DNA of 64,000 nucleotides from G963665495 sp963677785 (GTDB lineage: Bacteria > Desulfobacterota > Desulfovibrionia > Desulfovibrionales > Desulfovibrionaceae): the NCBI GenBank assembly GCA_963677785.2, contig CAXXDH010000003.1, positions 1,116,001 through 1,180,000 on the forward strand, in the 5' to 3' direction. The notes under the pieces are model-generated. The model saw nothing but the letters and a program-made list of their open reading frames with translations. It was not told the DNA's origin and searched no databases. Shown one piece after another: positions 1-8,828 of this stretch. The position numbers and the translations under genes are program-made. Every line of letters starts with the position of its first letter. The stretch's first letter is position 1.

Positions 1-717
1 GTCTGCAGGTTTGTCCAGACAACTGAAAATCATTTGTTTTTTTTGATCGTAAAAGAGGTTGAAGATATTGACGAGTTCGTCTTGAAAATCCGGCACCGTT
101 CTGATCTGTTGAAAATCGTCCAGCAGCAGAAACGAGTACTGGCTTAACTTGAAGCGTGCCGTGTGCCGGTTGCCTTGATGTTTTTCCATATACCCATGAT
201 ACAGATCGTTGATATTGCCGAAATAGATCGCCTCGACCCCGTGGGTCTTGCTGAGCTCATTGCCGATGGCTCGCAGCAGGTGTGATTTCCCGGAACCATT
301 TTCTCCGCAGATGATCAACGGATTGAACTGTATTTCCATTTGTTTGGCCACTTCTTCGGCCATGCTGAGCGGAAAGTGGTTCTTGTTGTTCCGGATGAAG
401 GATTCGAAAGTCTGCTGCTGCCCGAACGGATAATCCGTTCGTTTAATGCGTGTCGGCTGCGTCTCCTGTGCCGGGCGTCCGGCGGAATTGATGTTGTGGT
501 AGCGGATCAAATATCCGGGTCCCAGAAACGAACTGATCTGGTTTTCGAACATGTCCTGTTTGTTCTTCACAAACCAGTCGCCGAAAAAGGCGTGTGGAAA
601 GTGAATATCCAGGCTTTTTTCATCCTCGCACTTCTCTATTTGCAGAGGCTCGTACCACTGCATGAGTTCGTTGTGAGAAAAGTGTTGCCTGAGATGACGG
701 CGCAGGACTTCTTTCAA
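1..717 (-). CDS. DnaA-family AAA+ protein (C-terminal part missing)
   Basis: The window begins inside this gene, so only the first 239 residues are visible. Residues 1-70 resemble DnaA domain I and include FPHAFFGDWF. After a linker the ATPase core shows Walker A GENGSGKS at residues 138-145 and Walker B FLLLDDF near 195-201. Known family role: ATP-dependent DNA binding in replication initiation or its regulation. The DNA-binding domain IV is not visible, so true DnaA cannot be told from an Hda-like or DnaA-like paralogue. The start is taken as TTG at 717, just after an in-frame stop, because it preserves the LKEVLRRHL helix; the next ATG would delete it. No clear ribosome binding site precedes the TTG, so the start is uncertain. 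Confidence 0.8.
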   Translation of the reverse strand, partial: MKEVLRRHLRQHFSHNELMQWYEPLQIEKCEDEKSLDIHFPHAFFGDWFVKNKQDMFENQISSFLGPGYLIRYHNINSAGRPAQETQPTRIKRTDYPFGQQQTFESFIRNNKNHFPLSMAEEVAKQMEIQFNPLIICGENGSGKSHLLRAIGNELSKTHGVEAIYFGNINDLYHGYMEKHQGNRHTARFKLSQYSFLLLDDFQQIRTVPDFQDELVNIFNLFYDQKKQMIFSCLDKPAD

Positions 718-727
718 GAAATTATTG

Positions 728-763
728 GGTTGAAAGTGTTTTCAACCGCTCAAAAATGAGCGG
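728..763 (-). promoter_or_regulatory. tandem hairpins in the DnaA-like gene leader
   Basis: Two adjacent perfect inverted repeats lie just upstream of the DnaA-like start: GGTTGAAA/TTTCAACC (728-747) and CCGCTCA/TGAGCGG (746-763). They touch each other, so in the minus-strand transcript they would form a double hairpin about 10 bases before the putative TTG start. A regulatory role is inferred only. The rest of 718-912 shows no coding region. Confidence 0.35.
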
Positions 764-912
764 AAAATGGTAGTAAAAATAGTTAATTACCAGTTGCCTC
801 TAATCTGTATATACATATCAGAAAAGTTCGGTGCCGCCAAGCTCTCTTTGTCTTTGCGGAACCGGTTGACATATTAAGCAATTAACCGGGGAAAACAGGC
901 TTCTTGCGAAGT

Positions 913-2730
913 TCAGCAGGAAAAATGGGCGTCGGCCCACACGGCCCAATCCCCTCCGGTCTTTGCGGGGGCGCAATGATCCGCCACAAGAGTCACCGTG
1001 TCGCCGGACCCAATGGGGATGGAAACAGACTTTCCAGGACTTGTTGCGGTCAGGCACCCGGAGCAAAAAATTTCTTTGCCGTTCACAAGCACTTTGAAAA
1101 CAGCTTCTCCCTCAAGTCCCTGGTAGTCGTGTTGAATATGACGCTGCGGGTTTTCCGCATCGAACAAACCTATGACGGCTTCAAAGGACTTTGCGCCCTT
1201 GGGAGCCTGGTAGGTGACCATGCAGTAGGCTTCCGTATAGAGCCCTTTGATATAGCGTTTTTTACTTAGTGCAATGGGGGTGAACGTATCCAGTTTGTCT
1301 GTTCCGAACCCGCGAAGTTTTACTGGTTCGTTGAAAGGGGCGAGATCAGAAAGATAAATGGCATTATTTTTTGGCAAGACCACAGGGTAGAATTGAAATT
1401 CTTCAATACGCTTGTGAAAGTCTGCAGCAGGATAATCGTTTGGCCAGTCGATACGGCCTTGTGTCTCTTCCACTGACAGGCGATTTTTCCCATGTTCCAG
1501 AATATCCGTAATACGATAGGCGTTTGCAACACCAGAAACACTGTTGCAGTCATGGCTTGCGCCGATACGGCAGCAGTTGTTGCAGGCCGGATACCACCCC
1601 GCATAGAGATGTTCTTCAAACATTACCCGGCGAATGTCGTTGTAAATGTAGTTGTTCCAGATTTCGGAAAAATTCAGAAGTTTGAGATTGCCGAGCAGCA
1701 TGGTATTGCAATTGCCGCAAGCTTCGACATTGCCGTTCGGGGTGATGTGTGGTGTGGTAAAAGCATCGGTGCAGATATCCTTGCGTTTCAGCTCGTTGCT
1801 GAAAACAAATCCATAAGGTCCGTAGTCCTGTTGATTGCGCGGGTTTTGTACGATGTAGCTCATTTTTTCCATGTCACGGGGCGCTACAAAGCCCGGCCTC
1901 TTTTGCTGGATCTGCAAATTGCTACAGATGGTACGGTATCTGCCGAGATCCTCATCAGGAACCTGCAGCTGGAGCACGCTGGTCCGGAGTTTGTACTTTT
2001 TGTCGGTGGCCAGACGGACTACCTGTGACAGCATGGTATTCAGGGCATGCACCACCTCGCAATTCCCGCTGTATACCGAGGTATCCAGAGAAAACCCCGT
2101 TATTTCCACGTCATCGACGCCCAGGGTTTCGTGCGCCCAGCAAAAAAAGTCCGGAAAAGAGGCGTAGTTCAGGTTGTTCAGGACCGTCCCCAATCTGAAA
2201 TAGGGTTTTGGTTCCATGGTTTCGCGCAGGCGCGCGAGTTTTTGAAGCATACCCCCGGCCTGTTCAAAACGGGCATCCGCATGAATGGCTTCTCCCAGGT
2301 CGCGCAACTGGCTCGTGTAATCGCAGCGGATGAAATCCATGCGTCCCGCCAGTTTTTCAAGAGCGCTTTCCGTCAGGGAGCAGGCCTGCGTGACGGGGCG
2401 TACAAAGACATTGTAGTGGTCGCACAACTGCAGTTCGGTCTCCAGGTGCGGTGAAATAAAAATGTCGTTTTCATAAAATTGCACCGAGGGAAACAGTTCC
2501 TCGGCAATTTTATAAAGCAGGCGGATATCCATAAGATGCAAATCCGTCTGGTTGCCGCCATGGCTGCCGGTCTGGGATACGTCCGAACGTGTTCCCCGAA
2601 GCAGATTGCAGTGCCTGTTTGTCTGCAAGACCAGGCGTGTCGGGAAACAATCCAGATAGGTTTTCCTTTTGGCTATTGCATCCCAAAGAAATTCTTCATT
2701 CTTGAGTTTCAGGTACTTTGAAAAAGCCAC
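913..2730 (-). CDS. radical-SAM/SPASM-like protein lacking the SAM-cluster cysteines, with C-terminal NPCBM-like domain
   Basis: The 605 residues fall into three parts. Residues 30-300 follow a radical-SAM barrel, opening with PTRLVLQTNRHCNL, the usual lead-in to the CX3CX2C motif. Residues 315-395 look like a SPASM domain with conserved cysteines (DIC, ACGNC, ACNNCC). Residues 455-605 resemble the NPCBM carbohydrate-binding fold and end in WAVWADAHFSC. The SAM 4Fe-4S motif is broken: Cys41 is present, but the expected Cys45 and Cys48 are Arg (codons at 2596-2598 and 2587-2589). The frame is open throughout, and neither other frame restores CX3CX2C. Family members with the motif cleave S-adenosylmethionine; this one probably cannot. 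The start is GTG at 2730, preceded by AAGGA at good spacing. The substrate is unknown. Confidence 0.72.
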   Translation of the reverse strand: MAFSKYLKLKNEEFLWDAIAKRKTYLDCFPTRLVLQTNRHCNLLRGTRSDVSQTGSHGGNQTDLHLMDIRLLYKIAEELFPSVQFYENDIFISPHLETELQLCDHYNVFVRPVTQACSLTESALEKLAGRMDFIRCDYTSQLRDLGEAIHADARFEQAGGMLQKLARLRETMEPKPYFRLGTVLNNLNYASFPDFFCWAHETLGVDDVEITGFSLDTSVYSGNCEVVHALNTMLSQVVRLATDKKYKLRTSVLQLQVPDEDLGRYRTICSNLQIQQKRPGFVAPRDMEKMSYIVQNPRNQQDYGPYGFVFSNELKRKDICTDAFTTPHITPNGNVEACGNCNTMLLGNLKLLNFSEIWNNYIYNDIRRVMFEEHLYAGWYPACNNCCRIGASHDCNSVSGVANAYRITDILEHGKNRLSVEETQGRIDWPNDYPAADFHKRIEEFQFYPVVLPKNNAIYLSDLAPFNEPVKLRGFGTDKLDTFTPIALSKKRYIKGLYTEAYCMVTYQAPKGAKSFEAVIGLFDAENPQRHIQHDYQGLEGEAVFKVLVNGKEIFCSGCLTATSPGKSVSIPIGSGDTVTLVADHCAPAKTGGDWAVWADAHFSC

Positions 2731-3119
2731 TGCTGCTTCCTTTCAAATATTCGTACGAAAAATATTTGTTTGACGTTCCGGTTGTGGTAACTGTTTTTTG
2801 GCTGAATATGCAAAAACGCGTTAACCAGCTCCGGCGGCAAAGGTATCTCTCCGAAGCTGGTGGAATTCTTTTTTTACACTGTATTAAATGAAATCAAATA
2901 AAAGTGTCCCCTTGCAAAGTCAATGTTCCAAACTGTAATGGGAAAACACGTATTGGGAAATAGGTTACAACCTGATTTGGCCGGGTGCCGGAAGGACCTG
3001 ATGGCTTCAAGAGAGTTGTTTGTACCTGGAGTTGTGATTCTTGCCAAAACATGCAAAGCAAAATATGAAAAAAAGTTTCGGGCATGACGGCCCAAGCCTT
3101 TCAGTGCAGGGAGAAAATA
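2731..3119. other. divergent intergenic region
   Basis: This 389-bp AT-rich gap separates the minus-strand radical-SAM-like gene from the plus-strand AICAR transformylase, so it should hold both promoters. An inverted repeat CCAGCT/AGCTGG (2825-2830 and 2855-2860) is followed by a T-run at about 2869. No coding region or RNA gene was recognised. Confidence 0.4.
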
Positions 3120-4418
3120 ATGAGTACTGATTTGAAAAAAATGTATCATGCGTTGCAGAAAGAGCCCTTTCCCGAGTCCATGAGCATCAAGCTCGGGGAT
3201 CAGGAGCTGCTGTTTACCAAGCGGACCTGGACCATCGGCGACGAGGTCAAGGGCTTGCGATATGGAGAAAATCCGGATCAGCCGGCGGCATTGTACGAAT
3301 TGACCGGCGGCGGGCTCGAACTGGACGGCGTGACGTTTCGCGGCGCCGGAAAAGGTCTGGTGTCCAGCCTGAACGAGGAGCACATGCTGCAGGCCGGCAA
3401 GCATCCGGGGAAAATAAATCTGACGGATGTGGACAGCGGGATCAACATCCTGCAGTACCTGACGGCCAAGCCCGCCTGCGTGATTCTGAAGCACAACAAT
3501 CCGTGCGGCGCGGCCTGGACCGACCAGGGGACGGCAGAGGCGTTGAAGCGCGCGTTCTGGGCGGACCGGATCGCGGCTTTCGGCGGCACCGTGGTGATTA
3601 ACAGAACCCTGGACGTGGCCACTGCCGAGCAGATCGACGCTGTGTATTTTGAAGTGGTGGCCGCACCGGACTACGAACCGCAGGCCCTGGAGATTCTCAA
3701 GCACCGCAAGAACCTGCGGATTCTGCAAATCCCCGGACTGGCGGAACTGGGCAAGCTGGCCGGAGAGCCTTTTCTGGATATCAAATCGCTTGCGGACGGC
3801 GGCATGGTGCTGCAGTTCTCCTTCCGCAACCGGATTTTGTCCGAAAGCGATTTTCTCCCGGCCCAGACTGAAAAGGACGGCGCGCATTACGTGGCGCGCA
3901 AGCCCAGCGTGCAGGAAGCCGAAGACCTGCTGTTTGCCTGGGCCGTTGAAGCGGGCGTCACGTCCAATTCGGTTATTTTCGTCAAGGACGGCTGCAGCGT
4001 GGCCATCGGTACGGGTGAACAGGACCGCGTCGGCTGCGTGGAGCTGACCATCGGCAAGGCTTATGTCAAATACGCGGACCGTCTGGCGTTCGAACAGTTC
4101 GGGCTTTCCCTGTACGAACTGCAGGCCAAGGCCGAGGCAACCCCGGACGAGGCTGTAAACGACACTACCTACGGCGCGGCTTTGGAAGACATCAACGCGC
4201 GTACCAGGGAAGCCAGAGGCGGCATTCCTGGGTCCGTGCTCGTATCGGATGGGTTTTTCCCTTTCCGCGACGGCGTGGACCTGGCCGTGAAACAGGGCGT
4301 GGCAGCCATTGCCCAGCCTGGCGGATCCATCCGGGACTACGAGATCATCCAGGCGGTGAACGAGGCCAAACCGCAGGTGGCCATGGTATTCACAGGCCAG
4401 CGTTCGTTCAAACATTAG
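3120..4418 (+). CDS. purH: AICAR transformylase, stand-alone (PurH C-terminal activity)
   Basis: This 432-residue protein matches the AICAR formyltransferase half of PurH. That half transfers a formyl group from 10-formyl-tetrahydrofolate to AICAR in the penultimate step of IMP synthesis. The family signature LKHNNPCG places the catalytic Lys-His pair at residues 124-125, and PGGSIRD lies near the C-terminus. The IMP cyclohydrolase (MGS-like) domain that precedes this part in the usual bifunctional PurH is absent; upstream DNA is non-coding. IMP cyclisation must therefore come from another gene outside the window. The start is the ATG at 3120, with AGGGAG six bases upstream, rather than the in-frame ATG at 3084, which has no binding site. 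Confidence 0.9.
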   Translation: MSTDLKKMYHALQKEPFPESMSIKLGDQELLFTKRTWTIGDEVKGLRYGENPDQPAALYELTGGGLELDGVTFRGAGKGLVSSLNEEHMLQAGKHPGKINLTDVDSGINILQYLTAKPACVILKHNNPCGAAWTDQGTAEALKRAFWADRIAAFGGTVVINRTLDVATAEQIDAVYFEVVAAPDYEPQALEILKHRKNLRILQIPGLAELGKLAGEPFLDIKSLADGGMVLQFSFRNRILSESDFLPAQTEKDGAHYVARKPSVQEAEDLLFAWAVEAGVTSNSVIFVKDGCSVAIGTGEQDRVGCVELTIGKAYVKYADRLAFEQFGLSLYELQAKAEATPDEAVNDTTYGAALEDINARTREARGGIPGSVLVSDGFFPFRDGVDLAVKQGVAAIAQPGGSIRDYEIIQAVNEAKPQVAMVFTGQRSFKH

Positions 4419-4452
4419 AACGTTTACTTTTATATTTGCCTCCGGCAGCGGT

Positions 4453-4481
4453 GCACTCATTAGCATAGGCATAGTGAGTGC
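4453..4481 (+). other. hairpin after purH
   Basis: A perfect 7-bp inverted repeat, GCACTCA/TGAGTGC with a 15-base loop, lies 35 bases after the purH stop. No T-run follows, so it is not a classical terminator. The 4419-4624 gap also holds CTCTCG/CGAGAG and a GGCGCCTTAAGGCG motif. Together these suggest a structured leader for the downstream RNase gene. Confidence 0.3.
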
Positions 4482-4624
4482 GCCCCAATCTCCCAAAACT
4501 TTTGTCTGAGAAAATTTTTACCCTTGGCGCCTTAAGGCGTAGTTTCTCTCGACGAGTCTTTGAACTTGACGAGAGTTGTGAGCCCCACGGCGTGTTGAGA
4601 GTTTTCTCTTTAGGATGTTTTTAT

Positions 4625-6736
4625 ATGGGCGCGATGCGCGATGCGGTGCGCCACCCCGGGCAGGGGTGCGTGGTGGAATTCATGCATGGGAACAAGCCGC
4701 AGCTTGCCTGGGTGCTGGAGGAGCAGAGCGGCAAGTACCGGTTGCTCACGCTCAACAAGCGCGAGGTGAAACTGCAGACGGCCCGGCTGCTTTCCTGGTC
4801 CGGCCCGCAATATAACGGCGAGTTTTCACGCCAGGAGATTCTTTCCACTCTTGCTAAACACCAGCAGGACCGGGAAGAACTCGAACAATCCATTGATCCG
4901 CTGGAAATCTGGGAACTGGCCCAGGGCGAGGTGCCTAAGGCCAGTGTGGAATGGTTCGCCGAACTTCTCTGGGAAAAGAGCGAGGCCCGCGATGTGGAAA
5001 AACTGGCCGCCATCGGCCGGGCTATGCTCAATTGCAAAACCCATTTCAAATTCCAGCCCCCTGATTTTGAAATTTTTCCGGAAGAAAAGGTTGAGGCGCG
5101 CCTGGCCGAGAAAAAAGCCGCCGAAGAGCGCGAGCGCATTGTTTCCGAAGGCAAACGCCTGTTTCACGAACTCTGGTCCGTGCGCTGCGGCAAGGCCAAA
5201 AGCTTTGATACACCGCGCGAGGCGGACATTGCCGAAGGGTTGGAGGATCTCCTGCTCCTGCGTATCGCCAATCCGGACGATTCCACCAGCGCCGCCCTGT
5301 GGAGCAGCTGCGCCATGGGCCTGCCGCCGGATCCGCATATGCCGCTGCTGCTGGCCATGACCTGGGGCATTGTCCCCGAGCACCACAACTATCTGCTGGA
5401 CCAGGCCGGATACGCGTCCGGGGATTCCTGGTCCGCCGAATACGCCGACGAAACGGCCTCCATTGCCGCGGCCTGCGCCAAGGCGCAACAGGCCCCCCTG
5501 GATACGCCTTTTGTGAGCATCGATTCCGAGAGCACCAGGGACATTGACGATGCCTTCTACATCCGGGAGTCCGGCGATGAGCAGAACGGCTGGCAGGTGC
5601 AGATAGCCCTGGCCTGTCCCGCGCTGTTTCTGGTTTCGGAATCCCGCCTGGGAAAGGCCGTGGCCGCCAGGGCCACCAGCCTGTATTTGCCCGAAGGCGA
5701 CAGCCACATGATGCCCGAGGCGCTGGGCACAGGATTGTTCAGCCTGGTGCAGGGCGAGGTACGGCCTTCGCTGGTACTGGATATCACCCTGGATTCCCAG
5801 GGCGAACTCCGGACTTGCGAACCGCGTGTTTCCTGGATCAGCATCAAGGCGAATCTTGCCTATACGGCCGTGGAAAATTTGTTTTGCGGCGACGGGAGCG
5901 CCCCTGAACCCGATGCGGCAGTGCTCGAACAGGAACGGCAGCTCAGGCTGGCGCTGCAGCTTTCCGATCTGCTCAGGGAGACGCGTCTGAAGCGGGGAGC
6001 GGTGATCATCGAGCGCGAAGATCCGCGGTTGACCCTTAAGGGCGAAGGCGCGCAGACCGAAGTGCTCATTGAAGCCAAGGAACAGTGCCCCATGTCCATG
6101 GGGCTGATCAGCGAGCTGATGATTTTGGCCAACAGCGCGCTGGCCATCTGGGGCGAATCCCGGGACGTGCCGCTGTATCTGCGTACGCAGGCCGTCAGCC
6201 TGCCCAAGGACAGCGCGGGAGTCTGGCGCGAACCGGCGGACGTGCACCGGATTGTCAAAGTCCTGGGCAGTTCGATTCTGGAAACAGTCACCCGTCCGCA
6301 TGCCAGCCTGGGCGTACGCGCCTACAGTCCGATCACCTCGCCGTTGCGGCGCTATCCGGATTTCGTGAACCAGGAGCAGGTGGTGTCCTTCCTGCAACAG
6401 GGCGCGCCCAAATATGACCGTCAGACCCTCACTGAGATGCTTCCTTCCTTGAATGCGCGGCTTGAGGCAGTGGGCCGGGCGCAGCGTTTTCGGCCCCGGT
6501 ATTGGAAGTTGCTGTATTTCAAGATGAACTGTAAGAAGAGATTATTCGACGGGGTGGTGGTGGAAGAGAACCAGACTTTTGTGACAGTGGCGCTGCCGCT
6601 GGAACAGCTTCTGGTACGCGGTCCGCGCAATATGTTCAGTGAAAAACTCTACCCCGGACAGCGGCTGAAGCTCAGGTTGGGTCGTATCGATCCTTTGAAC
6701 AACGAGATACACGTACTCGAGGCATTGGAGGAGTAA
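4625..6736 (+). CDS. RNase II/R-family exoribonuclease (RNB domain)
   Basis: This protein of about 703 residues has the RNB signature of processive 3'-5' exoribonucleases. The acidic metal-binding cluster lies at D300, D306, D308 and D309 (IDSESTRDIDDAF), and the downstream ITSPLRRYPDFVNQ motif is also typical. The N-terminal half is divergent and charged, with a helical segment rich in Glu/Lys near residues 140-200. Expected role: RNA turnover in the cytoplasm. The ATG at 4625 (MGAMRDAV) is chosen because AGGATG lies about 8 bases upstream; earlier in-frame codons give an unlikely Arg/Ser-rich extension. The stop lies 6 bases before plsY, so the RNase, plsY and lgt probably form one operon. 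Confidence 0.87.
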   Translation: MGAMRDAVRHPGQGCVVEFMHGNKPQLAWVLEEQSGKYRLLTLNKREVKLQTARLLSWSGPQYNGEFSRQEILSTLAKHQQDREELEQSIDPLEIWELAQGEVPKASVEWFAELLWEKSEARDVEKLAAIGRAMLNCKTHFKFQPPDFEIFPEEKVEARLAEKKAAEERERIVSEGKRLFHELWSVRCGKAKSFDTPREADIAEGLEDLLLLRIANPDDSTSAALWSSCAMGLPPDPHMPLLLAMTWGIVPEHHNYLLDQAGYASGDSWSAEYADETASIAAACAKAQQAPLDTPFVSIDSESTRDIDDAFYIRESGDEQNGWQVQIALACPALFLVSESRLGKAVAARATSLYLPEGDSHMMPEALGTGLFSLVQGEVRPSLVLDITLDSQGELRTCEPRVSWISIKANLAYTAVENLFCGDGSAPEPDAAVLEQERQLRLALQLSDLLRETRLKRGAVIIEREDPRLTLKGEGAQTEVLIEAKEQCPMSMGLISELMILANSALAIWGESRDVPLYLRTQAVSLPKDSAGVWREPADVHRIVKVLGSSILETVTRPHASLGVRAYSPITSPLRRYPDFVNQEQVVSFLQQGAPKYDRQTLTEMLPSLNARLEAVGRAQRFRPRYWKLLYFKMNCKKRLFDGVVVEENQTFVTVALPLEQLLVRGPRNMFSEKLYPGQRLKLRLGRIDPLNNEIHVLEALEE

Positions 6737-6742
6737 GACGCC

Positions 6743-7321
6743 ATGCAGATGCTCATCGTGATTTTTGCCTATGTGCTTGGTTCCATTCCCTTCGGACTGT
6801 TTATTGCCGGGGCTTTTTGCGACGTGGACCCGCGTACGCAGGGCAGCGGCAACCTGGGCGCCACCAACGTGGGGCGCAGTTGCGGCACGGTTTACGGCGT
6901 GCTTACTCTGGCCCTGGATTTGCTCAAAGGGCTGATTCCGGTCGTGGCCGCCGTGCAGGTCAGCGATTCGACCTTTTTTATCAGCTGTACGGCCTTTGCG
7001 GCGCTGTTCGGCCATTGCTGCTCGCTGTTTCTGGATTTCAAGGGCGGCAAAGGCGTGGCCACCAGCATCGGCATATTTCTTCCCCTGGCTTTCTGGCCGC
7101 TGCTGCTGTCCGTACTGACCCTGGTGACGGTGTTGAAAACAACGGGTTACATGTCCCTGGGATCTTTGAGCCTGGTGGCTTCACTGCCCGTTTTCCTGCT
7201 GTTCAGCGGACACTACGGCTTGATTCCGCTGGCTCTGGCAACCATGGTGGTGGTCTTCTGGCGGCACAGGGAAAACATCATCCGCCTGGCCCAGGGCGAG
7301 GAACACCACTGGCGCGGGTGA
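6743..7321 (+). CDS. plsY: glycerol-3-phosphate acyltransferase PlsY
   Basis: This 192-residue polytopic membrane protein matches PlsY, which acylates glycerol-3-phosphate from acyl-phosphate in the first membrane-bound step of phospholipid synthesis. All three family motifs are visible: GSGNLGATNVGR near residue 34, FKGGKGVATS near 97, and WRHRENIIRLAQGEE at the C-terminus. About five hydrophobic segments are present, starting with a signal-anchor-like helix. GGAGGAG precedes the start and overlaps the end of the upstream RNase gene, pointing to translational coupling. lgt follows 40 bases downstream, which groups lipid and lipoprotein synthesis genes. Confidence 0.95.
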   Translation: MQMLIVIFAYVLGSIPFGLFIAGAFCDVDPRTQGSGNLGATNVGRSCGTVYGVLTLALDLLKGLIPVVAAVQVSDSTFFISCTAFAALFGHCCSLFLDFKGGKGVATSIGIFLPLAFWPLLLSVLTLVTVLKTTGYMSLGSLSLVASLPVFLLFSGHYGLIPLALATMVVVFWRHRENIIRLAQGEEHHWRG

Positions 7322-7361
7322 TGATAGGTCCTGCCGGAGGCAACCAAGGAAACTTGCAGTA

Positions 7362-8180
7362 ATGCTCAAATATCCGCATTTCGACCCGGTGGCGTTGTCG
7401 CTGGGGCCCTTGAAGGTTCGCTGGTACGGGCTGATGTACCTGGTGGGTTTCGCCGCGGGCTGGCTGCTCGGCAGATTCCGGGCTGCCAACAGCCGCAAAG
7501 GGCTCTGGAACGGCCCTGGAGGCGTCTGGCAGGCCCAGGAGGTGGACGACGTCATCACCTACTGCGTCTTGGGCGTGGTCTTGGGCGGACGCCTGGGGTA
7601 TACGCTTTTTTACGACCTGCCGTTTTTTATTTCCCACCCGGCGCAAATTATTCAGATCTGGAACGGAGGCATGTCCTTTCACGGGGGGGTGATCGGCTTT
7701 GCCGTGGCCATCTGGTTGTTTGCCAGACGCCGTGGCAAGACCTTTGCCCAGGTCTGCGATTTTCTGGTGCCCATGGTGCCTCCCGGATTGTTCGCCGGCC
7801 GTATCGGCAACTTCATCAACGGCGAACTCTACGGCCGCATCACGGATTCTCCCTTGGGCATGGTTTTTCCAGGCCCCAATGCGGGACCGTATCCGCGCCA
7901 TCCGTCCCAGCTGTATGAAGCGGGCCTGGAAGGTATCGCCCTGTTTCTGGTGCTCTGGTTCTACACCTCCAAAAGGAGGCCTTCATTCGCCGCCTCAGGC
8001 CTGTTCTGTCTTGCCTACGGCCTGTTCCGCTGTATTGGGGAGTCTTTTCGCCAACCGGATATCCAGCTCGGCTTTATCGCCTTTGACTGGCTGACCATGG
8101 GGCAGCTGCTTTGTCTGCCCATGATCCTGGGTGGAGCAGTGATTATGTTTGTTGCGTACAGGCGCGACAGGAATTCCTGA
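7362..8180 (+). CDS. lgt: prolipoprotein diacylglyceryl transferase Lgt
   Basis: This 272-residue inner-membrane enzyme transfers diacylglycerol from phosphatidylglycerol to the lipobox cysteine of prolipoproteins. Family hallmarks are HGGVIGF, the conserved periplasmic GRIGNFINGELYGR stretch, and YPRHPSQLYEA. At least six hydrophobic helices are evident, and the length is normal for the family. It is the last gene of the RNase-plsY-lgt run. An AAGGA site lies upstream of the ATG. The following 180-bp gap carries a separate promoter for infA. Confidence 0.96.
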   Translation: MLKYPHFDPVALSLGPLKVRWYGLMYLVGFAAGWLLGRFRAANSRKGLWNGPGGVWQAQEVDDVITYCVLGVVLGGRLGYTLFYDLPFFISHPAQIIQIWNGGMSFHGGVIGFAVAIWLFARRRGKTFAQVCDFLVPMVPPGLFAGRIGNFINGELYGRITDSPLGMVFPGPNAGPYPRHPSQLYEAGLEGIALFLVLWFYTSKRRPSFAASGLFCLAYGLFRCIGESFRQPDIQLGFIAFDWLTMGQLLCLPMILGGAVIMFVAYRRDRNS

Positions 8181-8244
8181 TCAGAGCGGATTTTATTTTT
8201 TATAACGCGTTGAGAGCATAAGAAAATTCATTTTTGATAAGTAC

Positions 8245-8273
8245 TTGACAAGATTTTTTGGGTATGAAATTAT
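8245..8273 (+). promoter_or_regulatory. candidate sigma-70 promoter for infA
   Basis: A consensus TTGACA (8245-8250) is followed after 17 bases by AATTAT (8268-8273), about 90 bases upstream of the infA start. The -35 is perfect and the -10 is moderate. This is prediction from sequence only. Confidence 0.5.
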
Positions 8274-8361
8274 CGTTGTTCGGCTAAAAAAGTGTTTGTA
8301 CGTACTGGATGCTGCGCGGTTTTGATTGCTCTCCGCGCTATCCGCAAGTGAGGAGGCATGT

Positions 8362-8580
8362 ATGGCTAAAGAGGAAGCAATCGAAGTAGATGGCATTGTC
8401 CAGGAAGCTTTGCCCAACGCGATGTTCAAAGTTGACCTGGAAAATGGACACAATGTTCTGGCTCATATCTCCGGAAAGATGCGCAAATATTACATCAGAA
8501 TTCTTCCCGGCGATAAGGTTAAAGTAGAACTTTCTCCGTATGATTTAACGCGCGGACGCATCACATACCGTATGAAATAG
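8362..8580 (+). CDS. infA: translation initiation factor IF-1
   Basis: This 72-residue protein is a canonical single-OB-fold IF-1, with GIVQEALPNAMFKV, ISGKMRKYYIRILPGDKV and SPYDLTRGRITYR. It binds the 30S A site during initiation. The start is the ATG at 8362, with a perfect AGGAGG at 8351-8356; an overlapping ATG four bases upstream is out of frame. It appears to be a single-gene transcript, with its own promoter at 8245 and a hairpin plus T-rich tract after the stop. Confidence 0.97.
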   Translation: MAKEEAIEVDGIVQEALPNAMFKVDLENGHNVLAHISGKMRKYYIRILPGDKVKVELSPYDLTRGRITYRMK

Positions 8581-8601
8581 TCCTTCCGTATCGCAATGGC
8601 G

Positions 8602-8632
8602 TTGGCTTCGCCAATTGACCGCTTTTCTTTTT
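8602..8632 (+). terminator. probable infA terminator
   Basis: TTGGC/GCCAA with a 3-base TTC loop lies about 20 bases after the infA stop, and a T-rich stretch begins near 8622. The stem is short and the T-tract is separated from it, so strength is doubtful. Confidence 0.4.
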
Positions 8633-8828
8633 GCATGCGTCACGCAAAGGCTTGCTAACCGGGCAGTGTTCTGCATTTCCGGCAACGGATGCTCTTGTTC
8701 AAAACCGGCAGCGGCTCTTTTGTGGCTTTCTTTTTATTTTTTCCCTACAGTCCGACGAATTGTCGCACTCAGGTTTGGTACGCCCGCAGGGGCGTCAGAT
8801 TAGATTGCAACACAAGGATGGGTAGACC

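Noticed and set aside
2574..2610. Frameshift as the reason for the missing radical-SAM cysteines
   Set aside because: The downstream sequence stays in the same family-like frame, and neither alternative frame gives CX3CX2C.
4453..4481. Classical intrinsic terminator after purH
   Set aside because: The stem is good, but no T-run follows in either direction.
2874..4496. 540-codon open frame on the minus strand opposite the AICAR transformylase gene
   Set aside because: It is the antisense of a clearly conserved gene, has low-complexity His/Gly/Arg-rich sequence, and lacks a binding site or family.
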